Shown: positions 1-8,743 of the stretch, in pieces
Numbering within the stretch: position 1 is the stretch's first letter
Layout: the number at the start of each line of letters is the position of its first letter
Origin: Acidobacteriota bacterium
Lineage (GTDB): Bacteria; Acidobacteriota; Vicinamibacteria; Vicinamibacterales; Vicinamibacteraceae
NCBI GenBank assembly: GCA_023429845.1
Contig: JAEZCY010000055.1
Location: 1 to 25,259 of the forward strand
Direction of reading: 5' to 3'
Length of the DNA: 25,259 nucleotides
Made by a program: the position numbers and the translations under genes
Notes under the pieces: model-generated
The model's database searches: none
What the model saw: only the letters and a program-made list of their open reading frames with translations
What the model was told of the DNA's origin: nothing

Positions 1-57
1 CTCCCGGGGAGCGGGCCCTACCCAATACCGGATGCCCGCGTGGCGTCCCAGCAAACG

Positions 58-1359
58 ATGTCATCCACTGCCGCCCAGGATTCATTGCTCACAGGTTTCG
101 ACGAGTTCATCGGCTCCCGCGCCTCCGATCCGGCATGGCTTCGCGCCAGCCGTGCCGACGCCGCGGCGACCTTTCGCGACGAGGGCCTGCCCACCACGCG
201 CCACGAGGAGTGGCGCTTCACGCCCATTGACGGCGTCGCGGTGGTGCCGGCGCAACCCGTCGCGGATGCCGAGGCCGACCCGCACGTCGTGGACAGCTTC
301 CTGTTCCGCGAGTTCGACGGCCCCCAGCTCGTGTTCGTGAACGGCCACTACTCGGCGACGCTGTCGCAGGTGCGGCCGCTGCCCGACGGCGTGCGCGTGG
401 CGTCCATCGCCGAGGTGCTCGGCAGCCATCCCGAGCTGCTCCAGCCGCACATCGGCGCGGCCATCCGATTCCGTCAGCACGGATTCACCGCGCTGAACGA
501 CGCCTGGTTCACCGACGGCACCGTCGTCGTCGTGGACCCCGGCGTCGTCGTGACCGAGCCGATTCACGTGCTGTACTTCTCCACCGGCGCCGGCGCTTCC
601 TACCCGCGCACGCTGATCGTTGCCGGCGCCAACAGCCAGGTGTCGGTCGTGGAGAGTTACGGCGGCACCGACTCCGGATACCTGACCAACGCCATCACGG
701 AAGTGATCTCCGCCGAGGGTGCGCACGTCGATCACTACAAGGTGAACCGCGAGAGCGTGCAGGCGTACCACGTGGCGAGCACGCACATCCAGCTGGCGCG
801 CGCCTCCGAGTTCTTCACGCACAACATCTCGCTCGGCGGCCTGCTGACCCGCAACGACATCAACGCCACGCTCGATGGCGAGGGGATCGACTGCACGGTG
901 AACGGCCTCTACCTCGCCGATGGTCACCGGCTGGTCGACCACCACACGGCGATCGACCACGCCAAGCCGCACTGTCACAGCTACGAGATCTACAAGGGCG
1001 TGCTCGACGGGCACAGCCGTGGCGTGTTCAACGGCAAGATCTTCGTACGGCTGGACGCGCAGAAGACCGACGCGAAGCAGAGCAACCAGGTGGTGCTGCT
1101 GTCGGACGACGCGTCGATCGACACCAAGCCGCAGCTGGAGATCTTCGCCGACGACGTGAAGTGCACCCACGGCGCCACGGTGGGCCAGCTGAGCGACGAG
1201 CAGCTGTTCTATCTGCGCTCGCGCGGCATCGGCCAGGACGATGCACGGGCGCTGCTGATCCATGCTTTCGCCGAGGACATCGTCGAACGTATCAAGATCG
1301 ACGGCGTCCGCCACGCGCTCGAAGAGGTGCTCCTCGCGCGCCTGCCGATCCGCGAGTGA
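58..1359 (+). CDS. sufD: Fe-S cluster assembly protein SufD
   Basis: SufD is the non-catalytic partner of SufB in the SufBC2D scaffold, which builds Fe-S clusters in the cytoplasm. The protein (433 aa from this start) has the family layout: an N-terminal helical part ending in an EEWRFTPI-type motif, a central beta-helix, and the conserved C-terminal block with HGATVGQLSDEQLFYLRSRG followed by the IHAFAEDIVERI helix shared by SufB and SufD. It is followed directly by sufS, whose GTG start overlaps this stop (GTGA). The start is uncertain. ATG at 58 is preferred as the stronger codon, GTG at 40 is in frame, and the frame stays open to the window edge. No clear Shine-Dalgarno sequence precedes either candidate. 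The length suits the family. sufB and sufC are expected upstream, outside the window. Confidence 0.93.
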   Translation: MSSTAAQDSLLTGFDEFIGSRASDPAWLRASRADAAATFRDEGLPTTRHEEWRFTPIDGVAVVPAQPVADAEADPHVVDSFLFREFDGPQLVFVNGHYSATLSQVRPLPDGVRVASIAEVLGSHPELLQPHIGAAIRFRQHGFTALNDAWFTDGTVVVVDPGVVVTEPIHVLYFSTGAGASYPRTLIVAGANSQVSVVESYGGTDSGYLTNAITEVISAEGAHVDHYKVNRESVQAYHVASTHIQLARASEFFTHNISLGGLLTRNDINATLDGEGIDCTVNGLYLADGHRLVDHHTAIDHAKPHCHSYEIYKGVLDGHSRGVFNGKIFVRLDAQKTDAKQSNQVVLLSDDASIDTKPQLEIFADDVKCTHGATVGQLSDEQLFYLRSRGIGQDDARALLIHAFAEDIVERIKIDGVRHALEEVLLARLPIRE

Positions 1360-2576
1360 CATTCGACGCCACCGCCGTCCGGCGCGAGTTCCCCATCCTG
1401 GATCAGCGGGTCCACGGGAAGCCGCTCGTCTATCTCGACAACGCCAACACGACGCAGAAGCCGCTGTCGGTAATCGAGGCGCTCGACAGCTACTACCGGA
1501 ACGACAACGCCAATATCCACCGCGCCACCCACCTGCTGAGCGAGCGTGCGACCAAGGCCTATGAAGGGGCTCGGGAGAAGGTGGCCCGCTTCTTCAACGC
1601 GCGCGAGCACGCCGAGATCGTCTTCACGCGCGGCTGCACCGAGGCCATCAACCTGGTGGCACAGAGCTTTGCGAGGCCTCGCTTGAAGCCCGGGGACGAG
1701 ATCGTCGTCACGCACATGGAGCACCACTCCAACATCGTGCCGTGGCAGCTCGTCGCCCAGCACACGGGCGCAGTGCTGCGTGTCGTGCCCATGGACGACA
1801 AGGGCGTGCTCGACATGGCGGAGTACGAGCGCGCGCTCGGCCCCCGGACGGCGCTCGTCTCGGTGATCCACGTGTCCAACGCGCTCGGCACCGTGAATCC
1901 CGTCGAGGAGATCATCGCGCTCGCCAGGGCGCGCGGCGTCGCCGTGCTGGTCGATGGCGCCCAGGCAGCGCCGCACATGCCCGTGGACGTTCAGGCACTC
2001 GACTGCGACTTCTACGCGTGCTCGGCGCACAAGATGTACGGGCCGACCGGCATCGGGGCGCTCTACGGGCGCCGGGCGCTGCTCGAGTCCATGCCGCCCT
2101 GGATGGGTGGGGGCGACATGATCGCGTCCGTCACGTTCGCGCACACCGAGTACAACGAAGTGCCGTACAAGTTCGAGGCGGGCACGCCGAACATCGCGGG
2201 TGTCGTGGGCTTTGGCGCAGCCATCGACTTCCTCTCGCGTTTCGACCTGAACGAGGTGGCCGCGCACGAACACGCGCTGCTCGAGCATGCCACCGAGGCC
2301 CTGGCGGCGCTCGGGGGAGTGCGGCTGATCGGCCAGGCGCCTCGGCGGGCCGGCCTCGTGTCGTTTCTCATCGGCGACGTCCACCCGCACGACGCGGGTA
2401 CGTTCCTCGATCAGGACGGCGTGGCGGTGCGCACCGGCCAGCACTGCGCTCAGCCCGTCATGGACTTCTACGGGATCACCGCGACGGTGCGTGCGTCGTT
2501 CGGGCTCTACAACACCACCGAGGACGTGGACGCGCTCGTCGCCGGCGTGCGACGCGTGCAGCAGTTCTTCTCGTAG
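1356..2576 (+). CDS. sufS: Cysteine desulfurase SufS (PLP-dependent)
   Basis: SufS releases sulfur from L-cysteine as an enzyme persulfide and passes it to SufU (or SufE) for Fe-S assembly. Counting from the GTG at 1356, the protein is 406 aa. The PLP-binding lysine in SAHKMYG is K226 and the persulfide cysteine in RTGQHCAQP is C364. These are the same positions and total length as in E. coli SufS, which fixes the start. An in-frame ATG far upstream at 1161 lies inside sufD and is not the start. The HMEHHSN and DGAQAAPHM cofactor motifs are intact. The GTGA overlap with sufD implies translational coupling. The next gene encodes SufU rather than SufE, so this is a SufS-SufU type pair. Confidence 0.96.
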   Translation: MTFDATAVRREFPILDQRVHGKPLVYLDNANTTQKPLSVIEALDSYYRNDNANIHRATHLLSERATKAYEGAREKVARFFNAREHAEIVFTRGCTEAINLVAQSFARPRLKPGDEIVVTHMEHHSNIVPWQLVAQHTGAVLRVVPMDDKGVLDMAEYERALGPRTALVSVIHVSNALGTVNPVEEIIALARARGVAVLVDGAQAAPHMPVDVQALDCDFYACSAHKMYGPTGIGALYGRRALLESMPPWMGGGDMIASVTFAHTEYNEVPYKFEAGTPNIAGVVGFGAAIDFLSRFDLNEVAAHEHALLEHATEALAALGGVRLIGQAPRRAGLVSFLIGDVHPHDAGTFLDQDGVAVRTGQHCAQPVMDFYGITATVRASFGLYNTTEDVDALVAGVRRVQQFFS

Positions 2577-2588
2577 GACGGCAGCCAG

Positions 2589-3029
2589 ATGGAACTCCGC
2601 GACCTCTACCAGGAAGTCATCCTCGATCACAACAAGAAGCCGCGGAACTTCGGTGCGATGGAGGGTGCCTCCAAGGCATCCGGACACAATCCCATGTGCG
2701 GCGATCGCGTCAGCGTCTACGTACGCATGGCCGAGGGGCGGGTCGCCGAGGCACGGTTCGAGGGCAACGGCTGCGCGATCAGCAAGGCGTCGGCCTCGAT
2801 GATGACCGAGGTGGTCACCGGCCGCACCCGCGAGGAAGTGCGCGAGCTGTTCGCGGATTTCCACGAGATGGTCACCGGCAGGACCGAGGCGGACGAGGAG
2901 AAGCTGGGCAAGCTGGTGGTGCTGTCGGGCGTGAAGGAGTTCCCGTCACGCGTGAAATGCGCGATGCTGGCCTGGCATGCCCTGCAGGCCGCGGTCGACG
3001 ACGCGGGCACGACGGTGACGACGGAGTGA
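2589..3029 (+). CDS. sufU: SufU, sulfur acceptor/zinc-dependent partner of SufS (IscU-like fold)
   Basis: SufU accepts the persulfide sulfur from SufS by zinc-ligand exchange and feeds it to the SufBCD scaffold. The 146-aa sequence has the three family cysteines: C37 in NPMCGD, C62 in GNGCAISKAS and C124 in RVKCAMLAW. The segment between the second and third (about residues 74-116) contains the roughly 20-residue insertion that separates SufU from IscU, and the IscU LPPVK motif is absent. It starts 12 bases after sufS and clearly belongs to the same operon. The ribosome site is weak (a GGA about 10 bases upstream), so coupling to sufS is likely. IscU is the only realistic alternative, and the context argues for SufU. 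Confidence 0.93.
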   Translation: MELRDLYQEVILDHNKKPRNFGAMEGASKASGHNPMCGDRVSVYVRMAEGRVAEARFEGNGCAISKASASMMTEVVTGRTREEVRELFADFHEMVTGRTEADEEKLGKLVVLSGVKEFPSRVKCAMLAWHALQAAVDDAGTTVTTE

Positions 3030-3061
3030 ATTGGCCTAGTTTCCCATCGCGAGGGTCTGAG

Positions 3062-3622
3062 ATGTTCTCCCTGTTCTCCAAATCCAAGCCGGCAGACACG
3101 ACGACCACCCCTGCCAGTCCCGCGGCCACCGCGGGCGAGACCGCTCAGCCGGAACCGACAGGCCCCGGCAATCCGCTCGCCTCCATGGACGTCGAGGCTC
3201 CCGATGTGCCGTCGCCATCGCAGTCGGCCGGCTACGGTCTCGACGTCGGAGCGCTGCTCGAGCCGCCGCCAGCGCCGCCCGGCAATTCGCAGGTGGGGGC
3301 CCGCGACGAGGCAAAGACGGCCGAGCTGACACCGGGGATCGTGGAGGCAATCAGTACGGTGTTCGACCCCGAGATCCCGGTGAACATCTATGAGCTGGGG
3401 CTGATCTACAAGATCGAGGCCGATGCCGACGCAAAGGTGCGCGTCGAGATGACGCTGACTTCACCCGCGTGCCCGGCGGCGCAGCAGTTGCCGAGCGAGG
3501 TCCGCTACAAGGTCAAGGCCGTGGAAGGCGTGAAGGACGCCTTCGTCGAAGTGGTGTGGGAGCCCGCCTGGACGAAGGACCTCATGTCCGAAGACGCCAA
3601 GTTCTCGCTCGGATTCTTCTGA
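3062..3622 (+). CDS. sufT: SufT-like protein (MIP18/DUF59 family) with a proline-rich N-terminal extension
   Basis: This 186-aa protein has a C-terminal MIP18/DUF59 domain (about residues 85-186), with the FDPEIPVNIYELGLIY signature and a TSPACPAA motif that carries the conserved cysteine. In SufT and related proteins this domain helps mature or deliver Fe-S clusters to apoproteins. The first 80 or so residues are low-complexity Pro/Ala/Thr sequence, probably disordered, beginning with a short hydrophobic and basic MFSLFSKSK segment. The start is supported by GAGGG at 3051-3055, six bases before the ATG. It is the last gene of the suf run; tetR converges on it, with 34 bases between the stops. 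PaaD-type proteins share the domain, but the suf context makes SufT the best name. Confidence 0.88.
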   Translation: MFSLFSKSKPADTTTTPASPAATAGETAQPEPTGPGNPLASMDVEAPDVPSPSQSAGYGLDVGALLEPPPAPPGNSQVGARDEAKTAELTPGIVEAISTVFDPEIPVNIYELGLIYKIEADADAKVRVEMTLTSPACPAAQQLPSEVRYKVKAVEGVKDAFVEVVWEPAWTKDLMSEDAKFSLGFF

Positions 3623-3656
3623 CGCGTCCACCTCGCCCGCCCCCGGCACGTGGCGC

Positions 3657-4313
3657 TCACACAGGCGAGGTCGCCGGCGCCCCGTCCCGCTGAAGCAGCG
3701 CGCCGACCACGGGGCGCACACTCTCGAGCGTCACGTCGAGATCCATCTCGGGATTGCGCAGCGCGCGCAGCGTCAGCCCTTCGAACAGCGCGGCCATCGT
3801 GTCTGCCCGGGCTGCGAGTTCGGGCTCGGAGAGCGCCGCGAGCTCGCGCTGGCTACGCAGGACCTCCAGATAGCGCGCACGGCTCATGGCGTCGGCGTCG
3901 CGAACCTTCACAGCGACGCGTGGGCTCCGCGAGGCTTCGGCGAGCACCTCGAGGCGCAGCAGGATGCGCTTGCGGCTGCAGCCATCCGACAGGCTCTCGC
4001 GGAGTACGGCCACCAGTTCGTTCGCCACGTCGTCGGTGTTCGAGAGCCGGTCGAGCACGGCCATGAACCGCTCGAGGTCACGATCCACGATGGCTTCGAT
4101 GATGGCTTCCTTGTTTTCGAAGTAGTGATAGATGTGCCCGACGCTCATGCCCGCCTCGCGGGCGAGCTCGACCATGCTGGCCCCGTGGAACCCGCGTGCG
4201 TTGAAGCAGGTCGCGGCTGCGGTCAGGATCTGATGGCGGCGGTTGTCTGACCGCGTCGCCCCCCGCTGATTGTCCCTCTCTGCCGCCCCTCGCTGGGGCC
4301 GGTCGTTGCTCAC
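3657..4313 (-). CDS. TetR/AcrR-family transcriptional repressor of the adjacent RND pump
   Basis: This 218-aa regulator has a basic, disordered N-terminal stretch of about 25 residues. A TetR_N helix-turn-helix follows at roughly residues 26-75 (RRHQILTAAATCFNARGF, MVELAREAGMSVGHIYHYF, NKEAIIEAIV). The C-terminal helical domain (about 85-205) would bind the ligand and form the dimer. The start is GTG at 4313, supported by a GAGGAG Shine-Dalgarno (complement of 4325-4330) 11 bases upstream. It is transcribed away from the RND operon. The palindrome at 4384-4403 in the shared 111-bp spacer is a natural operator, so this is most likely a local repressor released by a pump substrate. The ligand cannot be read from the sequence. 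Confidence 0.93.
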   Translation of the reverse strand: MSNDRPQRGAAERDNQRGATRSDNRRHQILTAAATCFNARGFHGASMVELAREAGMSVGHIYHYFENKEAIIEAIVDRDLERFMAVLDRLSNTDDVANELVAVLRESLSDGCSRKRILLRLEVLAEASRSPRVAVKVRDADAMSRARYLEVLRSQRELAALSEPELAARADTMAALFEGLTLRALRNPEMDLDVTLESVRPVVGALLQRDGAPATSPV

Positions 4314-4360
4314 GTCAGTCTCGACTCCTCTCTGCCGTAAGGATCCGTGGGAAACGGATG

Positions 4361-4389
4361 TTGCAGATGAACCGAGCCTAGCATAGAAT
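4361..4389 (+). promoter_or_regulatory. Predicted sigma70-type promoter of the RND efflux operon
   Basis: A TTGCAG hexamer at 4361-4366 is followed after 17 bases by TAGAAT at 4384-4389. That is an ideal spacing, with five of six matches to the -10 consensus and three of six to the -35. Transcription would begin near 4396, about 30 bases before the adaptor ATG at 4425. The -10 hexamer is the left edge of the palindromic operator, so repressor binding would directly occlude RNA polymerase. This is read from the sequence only. Confidence 0.5.
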
Positions 4390-4403
4390 GAACGTTCGTT
4401 CTA
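4384..4403. promoter_or_regulatory. Palindromic operator for the divergent TetR-family repressor
   Basis: The 20-bp sequence is a perfect inverted repeat except for one base pair (4389 against 4398), centred between 4393 and 4394 on AACGTT. The core GAACGTTC resembles operators of TetR/AcrR-family pump repressors. It lies in the spacer between the repressor gene and the operon it faces, and it covers the predicted -10 box. It could control both directions. Confidence 0.7.
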
Positions 4404-4424
4404 ATCTTCTCGTCAGACACACCT

Positions 4425-5561
4425 ATGCTTCGTCTCCCTTTCTTTGCTCTCTTCCTGCTCGCGGCCGGAGGCGCCGCCGCGTGCGGTCGTCCCGAGGCTG
4501 CGTCGACCGCCGCGCCCGCTGCCCCACCTCCGACGGAAGTCGCCGTCGTGTCGGTCAGTCCCCAGTCGGTCGCGCTGAAGACCGAGTTGCCCGGACGGAC
4601 CTCGCCCTTCGGTATCGCGGAGGTGCGTCCGCAGGTGAACGGCATCATCCAGAAGCGGCTGTTCCGCGAAGGCACGGACGTGCGCGCCGGCGCAGCTCTG
4701 TACCAGGTGGACCCCGCGCCGTATCGCGTCGCGCTCGACAGCGCCCGCGCCTCCCTGGCGCGCTCCGAGGCGAATCTCGTGGCGGCCCGCCTGCTCGCGG
4801 AGCGCTACGAGGGTCTGGTGGCCATCAACGCGGTCAGCCGACAGGACTACGACAACGCCGTTGCGGCGCAGAAGCAGGCCGAAGCGGCCATCGCTGCCGA
4901 CAAGGCGGCGATCAGGGCCGCCGAGATCAACGTCGGGTACACGACCTTGACGGCGCCGATTGGCGGACGCGTCGGACGCTCCGCGGTGACGCCGGGCGCG
5001 CTGGTCACCGCCAACCAGGCCGCGCCGCTCGCAACCGTGCAGCAGCTCGACCCGATTTATGTGGACGTGACGCAGTCGAGCGCCGAGCTGCTCCGGCTGC
5101 GCCGCAATCTTGCGGAAGGCCGCTTGAAGTCCGACAAGGGCCAGGCCGTCGTGCGCTTGCTGCTCGAGGACGGCACGGAGTACGCGCTGCCCGGTCGGCT
5201 GCAGTTCTCTGAAGTTGCGGTGGACCAGAGCACAGGCGCCGTCACCCTGCGTGCGGTGTTCCCGAACCCGAAGCACGACCTCCTGCCCGGCATGTACGTC
5301 CGCGCGGTGATGGAGGAAGGCACCGCGCCCAACGCGCTGCTGGTCCCGCAGAAGGGCGTCGCGCGCGATCCGAAGGGCAACGCCACTGCGATGGTCGTGA
5401 CCGCCGACAACAAGGTCGAGGCGCGCGCAATCGAGGCGCCGCGGGCGGTTGGCGACGCATGGCTGGTGACGAGCGGGCTCGAGGCGGGCGACCGCGTCAT
5501 CGTCGAGGGCCTGCAGAAGGTCCGTCCCGGCGCCACGGTGAAGCCCGTGGCTGCCCAGTAA
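4425..5561 (+). CDS. RND efflux periplasmic adaptor (AcrA/MexA-type membrane fusion lipoprotein)
   Basis: This 378-aa subunit bridges the inner-membrane RND pump and the outer-membrane channel. The N-terminus is a hydrophobic signal of about 19 residues followed by Cys20 (GGAAAC^G), a relaxed lipobox, so it is probably anchored as a lipoprotein. The order then follows the AcrA pattern: barrel-sandwich half-motif (EVRPQVNGIIQKRLFREGTDV, about 66-86), an alpha-helical hairpin rich in Ala/Glu/Arg (about 100-165), the returning half-motif (YTTLTAPIGGRVGRS), then beta-barrel and membrane-proximal domains. The start at 4425 gives an intact signal sequence; a longer frame beginning at 4388 would overlap the operator. 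The pump gene starts 11 bases downstream. The substrate cannot be deduced. Confidence 0.95.
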   Translation: MLRLPFFALFLLAAGGAAACGRPEAASTAAPAAPPPTEVAVVSVSPQSVALKTELPGRTSPFGIAEVRPQVNGIIQKRLFREGTDVRAGAALYQVDPAPYRVALDSARASLARSEANLVAARLLAERYEGLVAINAVSRQDYDNAVAAQKQAEAAIAADKAAIRAAEINVGYTTLTAPIGGRVGRSAVTPGALVTANQAAPLATVQQLDPIYVDVTQSSAELLRLRRNLAEGRLKSDKGQAVVRLLLEDGTEYALPGRLQFSEVAVDQSTGAVTLRAVFPNPKHDLLPGMYVRAVMEEGTAPNALLVPQKGVARDPKGNATAMVVTADNKVEARAIEAPRAVGDAWLVTSGLEAGDRVIVEGLQKVRPGATVKPVAAQ

Positions 5562-5572
5562 GGCACTTCCAA

Positions 5573-8500
5573 ATGGCACGCTTCTTCATCGATCGGCCCA
5601 TCTTCGCGTGGGTCATCGCCATCGTGATCATGCTCGCCGGCCTGCTGTCGGTGGTGACGCTGCCGGTGGCGCAGTATCCGGCGATCGCGCCGCCCGCGAT
5701 CACCATCAACGCCAATTACCCCGGCGCGTCGGCCCGCACGCTCGAGGACACGGTCACGCAGGTGATCGAGCAGCGCATGAAGGGCCTCGACCACCTGACC
5801 TACGTCTCGTCCACCAGCGACAGCTCGGGCACGGTGACGATGACGCTGACGTTCGACCCGGCGGCCGACCCCGACATCGCGCAGGTGCAGGTGCAGAACA
5901 AGCTGCAGCTCGCGCTGCCGCTGCTGCCCCAGGAGGTGCAGCGGCAGGGCGTGCAGGTGTCCAAGGCGCGCAGCAACATGCTGATGGTGATCGGCTTCGT
6001 GAGCACGGACGGCCGCATGACGGCCACCGACATCTCGGACTACGTCGCCGCGAACATGCAGGATCGCATCAGCCGCGTGCAGGGCGTGGGCAGCGTGATC
6101 GTGTTCGGCTCCCAGTACGCGATGCGCATCTGGCTCGACCCGCACAAGCTGCAGAACTACCGGATGACGCCGGCCGACGTGCGCGCGGCCATCGTCGCGC
6201 AGAACGCCCAGGTGTCGGCCGGCCAGCTCGGCGCGGCGCCGGCGATTGAGGGACAATCGCTCAACGCGACGATCACCGCGCAGAGCCGCCTGCAGCGGCC
6301 CGAGCAGTTCGAGCAGATCGTGCTGCGTGCCGGCTCCGGTGGTGCGGTCGTGCGCCTGGCCGACGTCGCCCGCGTCGAACTCGGCAGCGAGAACTACGAC
6401 ATCTTCTCGCGCTTCAACGGCAATCCCTCCTCCGGCATCGCCGTGCAGCTGGCCACGGGCGCCAACGCGCTCGACACCGCGAACCTCGTGCGGGCGGTGG
6501 TGGACGATCAGCGACAGTACTTCCCGGAGGGCCTCGAGGCAGTGGTCGCCTTCGACACCACTCCGTTCGTACGCATCTCGATCGAGGAAGTGGTCAAGAC
6601 GCTGGTGGAAGCCATCATCCTGGTGTTCCTCGTGATGTACGTGTTCCTGCAGAACTTCAGGGCCACGCTCATCCCGACGCTGGCAGTGCCCGTCGTGCTG
6701 CTCGGCACGTTCGCGGTGCTCGCGGCGTTCGGCTTCAGCATCAACACGCTGACGATGTTCGGGATGGTGCTGGCCATCGGCCTGCTCGTGGACGACGCAA
6801 TCGTCGTGGTGGAGAACGTCGAACGCGTGATGAGCGAGGACGGCCTGCCGCCGAAGGAGGCCACGCGCAAGAGCATGGACCAGATCACCGGCGCGCTGAT
6901 CGGCATCGCGCTCGTGCTGTCGGCGGTGTTCGTGCCCATGAGTTTCTTCGGCGGTTCGACGGGCGTCATCTACCGCCAGTTCTCGATCACGGTCGTGTCG
7001 TCGATGGTGCTCTCGGTCGTCGTCGCCCTGGTGCTGACGCCGGCGCTGTGCGCCACCATCCTCAAGCCGATCGAGAAGGGCCACGGGCAGAGCAAGCGCG
7101 GCTTCTTCGGCTGGTTCAACCGCACGTTCGACCGCGGCACGTCGGCGTATCAGTCCACGGTGAGGCGCCTCGTGCGGCGTCTCGCGCCGTCGATGGTCGT
7201 CTACGCGGTGCTCATCGTGGTCATGGGCGCCCTGTTCATGCGTCTGCCGACCGCGTTCCTGCCCGACGAGGACCAGGGCGTGATGTTCACCCAGGTGCAG
7301 CTGCCGGCCGGTGCCACGCAGGAGCAGACGCTCGCGGTGATGAAGAAGGTCGAGGACCACTACCTCACCAACGAGAAGGAGACCGTGCAGTCGCTGTTTG
7401 CGGTCACCGGCTTCAGCTTCGCCGGCCGCGGCCAGAACATGGGCATGGCGTTCGTGCGCCTCAGGGACTGGGAGGAGCGCCAGGACGACGACCGGAAGGT
7501 CGGCGCGGTGGCGGCGCGCGCGATGGGCGCGTTCTCGCAGATCCGCGAGGCGATGGTCTTCGCGTTCGCACCGCCTGCCGTGACCGAGCTGGGTAACGCG
7601 ACCGGCTTCAACGTCCAACTGCAGGACCGCAACGGGCTCGGGCATGAACGGCTGATGGAGGCGCGCAACCAGTTCCTCGGCATGGCGGCGCAGCACCCCG
7701 TGCTGTCCGGCGTGCGCCCGAATGGGCTCGAGGACACGCCGCAGTACGAGATCGAAGTGAACACCGAGCGAGCCGGCGCCGTCGGGCTGACGGTGGCCGG
7801 CATCAACGACACACTCTCGACCGCCTGGGGCAGCGCGTACGTCAACGACTTCATCGATCGGGGGCGCGTGAAGCGCGTGTTCATGCAGGCAGATGCGCCG
7901 TACCGCATGCTGCCCGAGCACCTCGACCTCTGGTACGCCCGCAACATGAACGGCGAGATGGTGCCGTTCTCCTCGTTCGCCACGGGGAAGTGGACGTTCG
8001 GCTCACCGCGCCTCGAGCGCTTCAACGACGTGCCGTCGGTCGAGATCCTCGGGGCGCCCACGCCGGGTTACAGCTCTGGTGAAGCGATGGACGCCGTCGA
8101 GGAGATCGCCTCGAAGCTGCCGGCAGGCATCGGCTTCGAATGGACCGGCCTGTCGTACCAAGAACGGTTGTCTGGCTCACAGGCGCCGGCGCTCTACGCG
8201 ATCTCGCTGCTCGTCGTCTTCCTGTGTCTGGCGGCCTTGTACGAGAGCTGGTCGATTCCGTTCTCGGTGATGCTCATCGTGCCGCTCGGCGTGCTCGGCG
8301 CAGTGCTCGCCGCCGCCGGACGCGGGCTGTCCAACGACGTCTACTTCCAGGTGGGTCTGCTCACGACGATCGGCTTGTCGGCCAAGAACGCGATCCTCAT
8401 CGTGGAGTTCGCCCGCGACCTCGAGGAAAGCGGGCGCGACCTCGTCGAGGCGACGCTCGAAGCGTCGCGCCAGCGCCTGCGCCCCATCCTGATGACGTCG

Positions 8501-8743
8501 TTGGCCTTCGGTCTCGGCGTGCTCCCGCTGGTGCTGGCCAACGGCGCGGGTTCGGGCGCGCAGAACGCCATCGGCACCGGCGTGCTCGGCGGCGTGCTGG
8601 CTGCCACGTTCCTCGGCGTCCTCCTCGTGCCCGTGTTCTTCGTCGTCGTCCGGCGGATGTTCTCGCGCCGCCACGTGCGGGTCGAGGAGCCGGTCACCAT
8701 GGCGGGTGACGAGCTGTCTGCTCAGGAAGGATCCCTGTCGTGA
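5573..8743 (+). CDS. RND multidrug efflux transporter, AcrB/MexB (HAE1) type
   Basis: This 1056-aa inner-membrane proton antiporter matches the AcrB family over its whole length. It begins with the standard ARFFIDRPIFAWVIAI first transmembrane segment and has two large periplasmic loops. The proton-relay aspartates in GLLVDDAIVVVEN fall at D407 and D408, exactly the AcrB positions, and the relay lysine in GLSAKNAILIVEFA is K938. The ATG at 5573 follows AAGG by nine bases and aligns with the family N-terminus; the frame is open further upstream but overlaps the adaptor gene. Its stop overlaps the GTG start of the outer-membrane factor (GTGA). The complete tripartite set lies under one promoter facing a TetR repressor. 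Multidrug or lipophilic substrates are likely for an HAE1 pump, but the actual substrate is unknown. Confidence 0.97.
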   Translation: MARFFIDRPIFAWVIAIVIMLAGLLSVVTLPVAQYPAIAPPAITINANYPGASARTLEDTVTQVIEQRMKGLDHLTYVSSTSDSSGTVTMTLTFDPAADPDIAQVQVQNKLQLALPLLPQEVQRQGVQVSKARSNMLMVIGFVSTDGRMTATDISDYVAANMQDRISRVQGVGSVIVFGSQYAMRIWLDPHKLQNYRMTPADVRAAIVAQNAQVSAGQLGAAPAIEGQSLNATITAQSRLQRPEQFEQIVLRAGSGGAVVRLADVARVELGSENYDIFSRFNGNPSSGIAVQLATGANALDTANLVRAVVDDQRQYFPEGLEAVVAFDTTPFVRISIEEVVKTLVEAIILVFLVMYVFLQNFRATLIPTLAVPVVLLGTFAVLAAFGFSINTLTMFGMVLAIGLLVDDAIVVVENVERVMSEDGLPPKEATRKSMDQITGALIGIALVLSAVFVPMSFFGGSTGVIYRQFSITVVSSMVLSVVVALVLTPALCATILKPIEKGHGQSKRGFFGWFNRTFDRGTSAYQSTVRRLVRRLAPSMVVYAVLIVVMGALFMRLPTAFLPDEDQGVMFTQVQLPAGATQEQTLAVMKKVEDHYLTNEKETVQSLFAVTGFSFAGRGQNMGMAFVRLRDWEERQDDDRKVGAVAARAMGAFSQIREAMVFAFAPPAVTELGNATGFNVQLQDRNGLGHERLMEARNQFLGMAAQHPVLSGVRPNGLEDTPQYEIEVNTERAGAVGLTVAGINDTLSTAWGSAYVNDFIDRGRVKRVFMQADAPYRMLPEHLDLWYARNMNGEMVPFSSFATGKWTFGSPRLERFNDVPSVEILGAPTPGYSSGEAMDAVEEIASKLPAGIGFEWTGLSYQERLSGSQAPALYAISLLVVFLCLAALYESWSIPFSVMLIVPLGVLGAVLAAAGRGLSNDVYFQVGLLTTIGLSAKNAILIVEFARDLEESGRDLVEATLEASRQRLRPILMTSLAFGLGVLPLVLANGAGSGAQNAIGTGVLGGVLAATFLGVLLVPVFFVVVRRMFSRRHVRVEEPVTMAGDELSAQEGSLS

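Noticed and set aside
1209..2864. Long minus-strand frame opposite sufS and sufU
   Set aside because: Antisense shadow of genes whose catalytic residues are at canonical positions.
3623..3656. Terminator between sufT and the convergent tetR gene
   Set aside because: The 34 bases contain no stem with a reasonable loop and no T-run.
5057..7921. Very long open frame on the minus strand opposite the RND pump
   Set aside because: It lies antisense to a clear AcrB-family gene, and its product is His/Arg/Glu/Val-rich low-complexity sequence, as expected from the complement of GC-rich codons.
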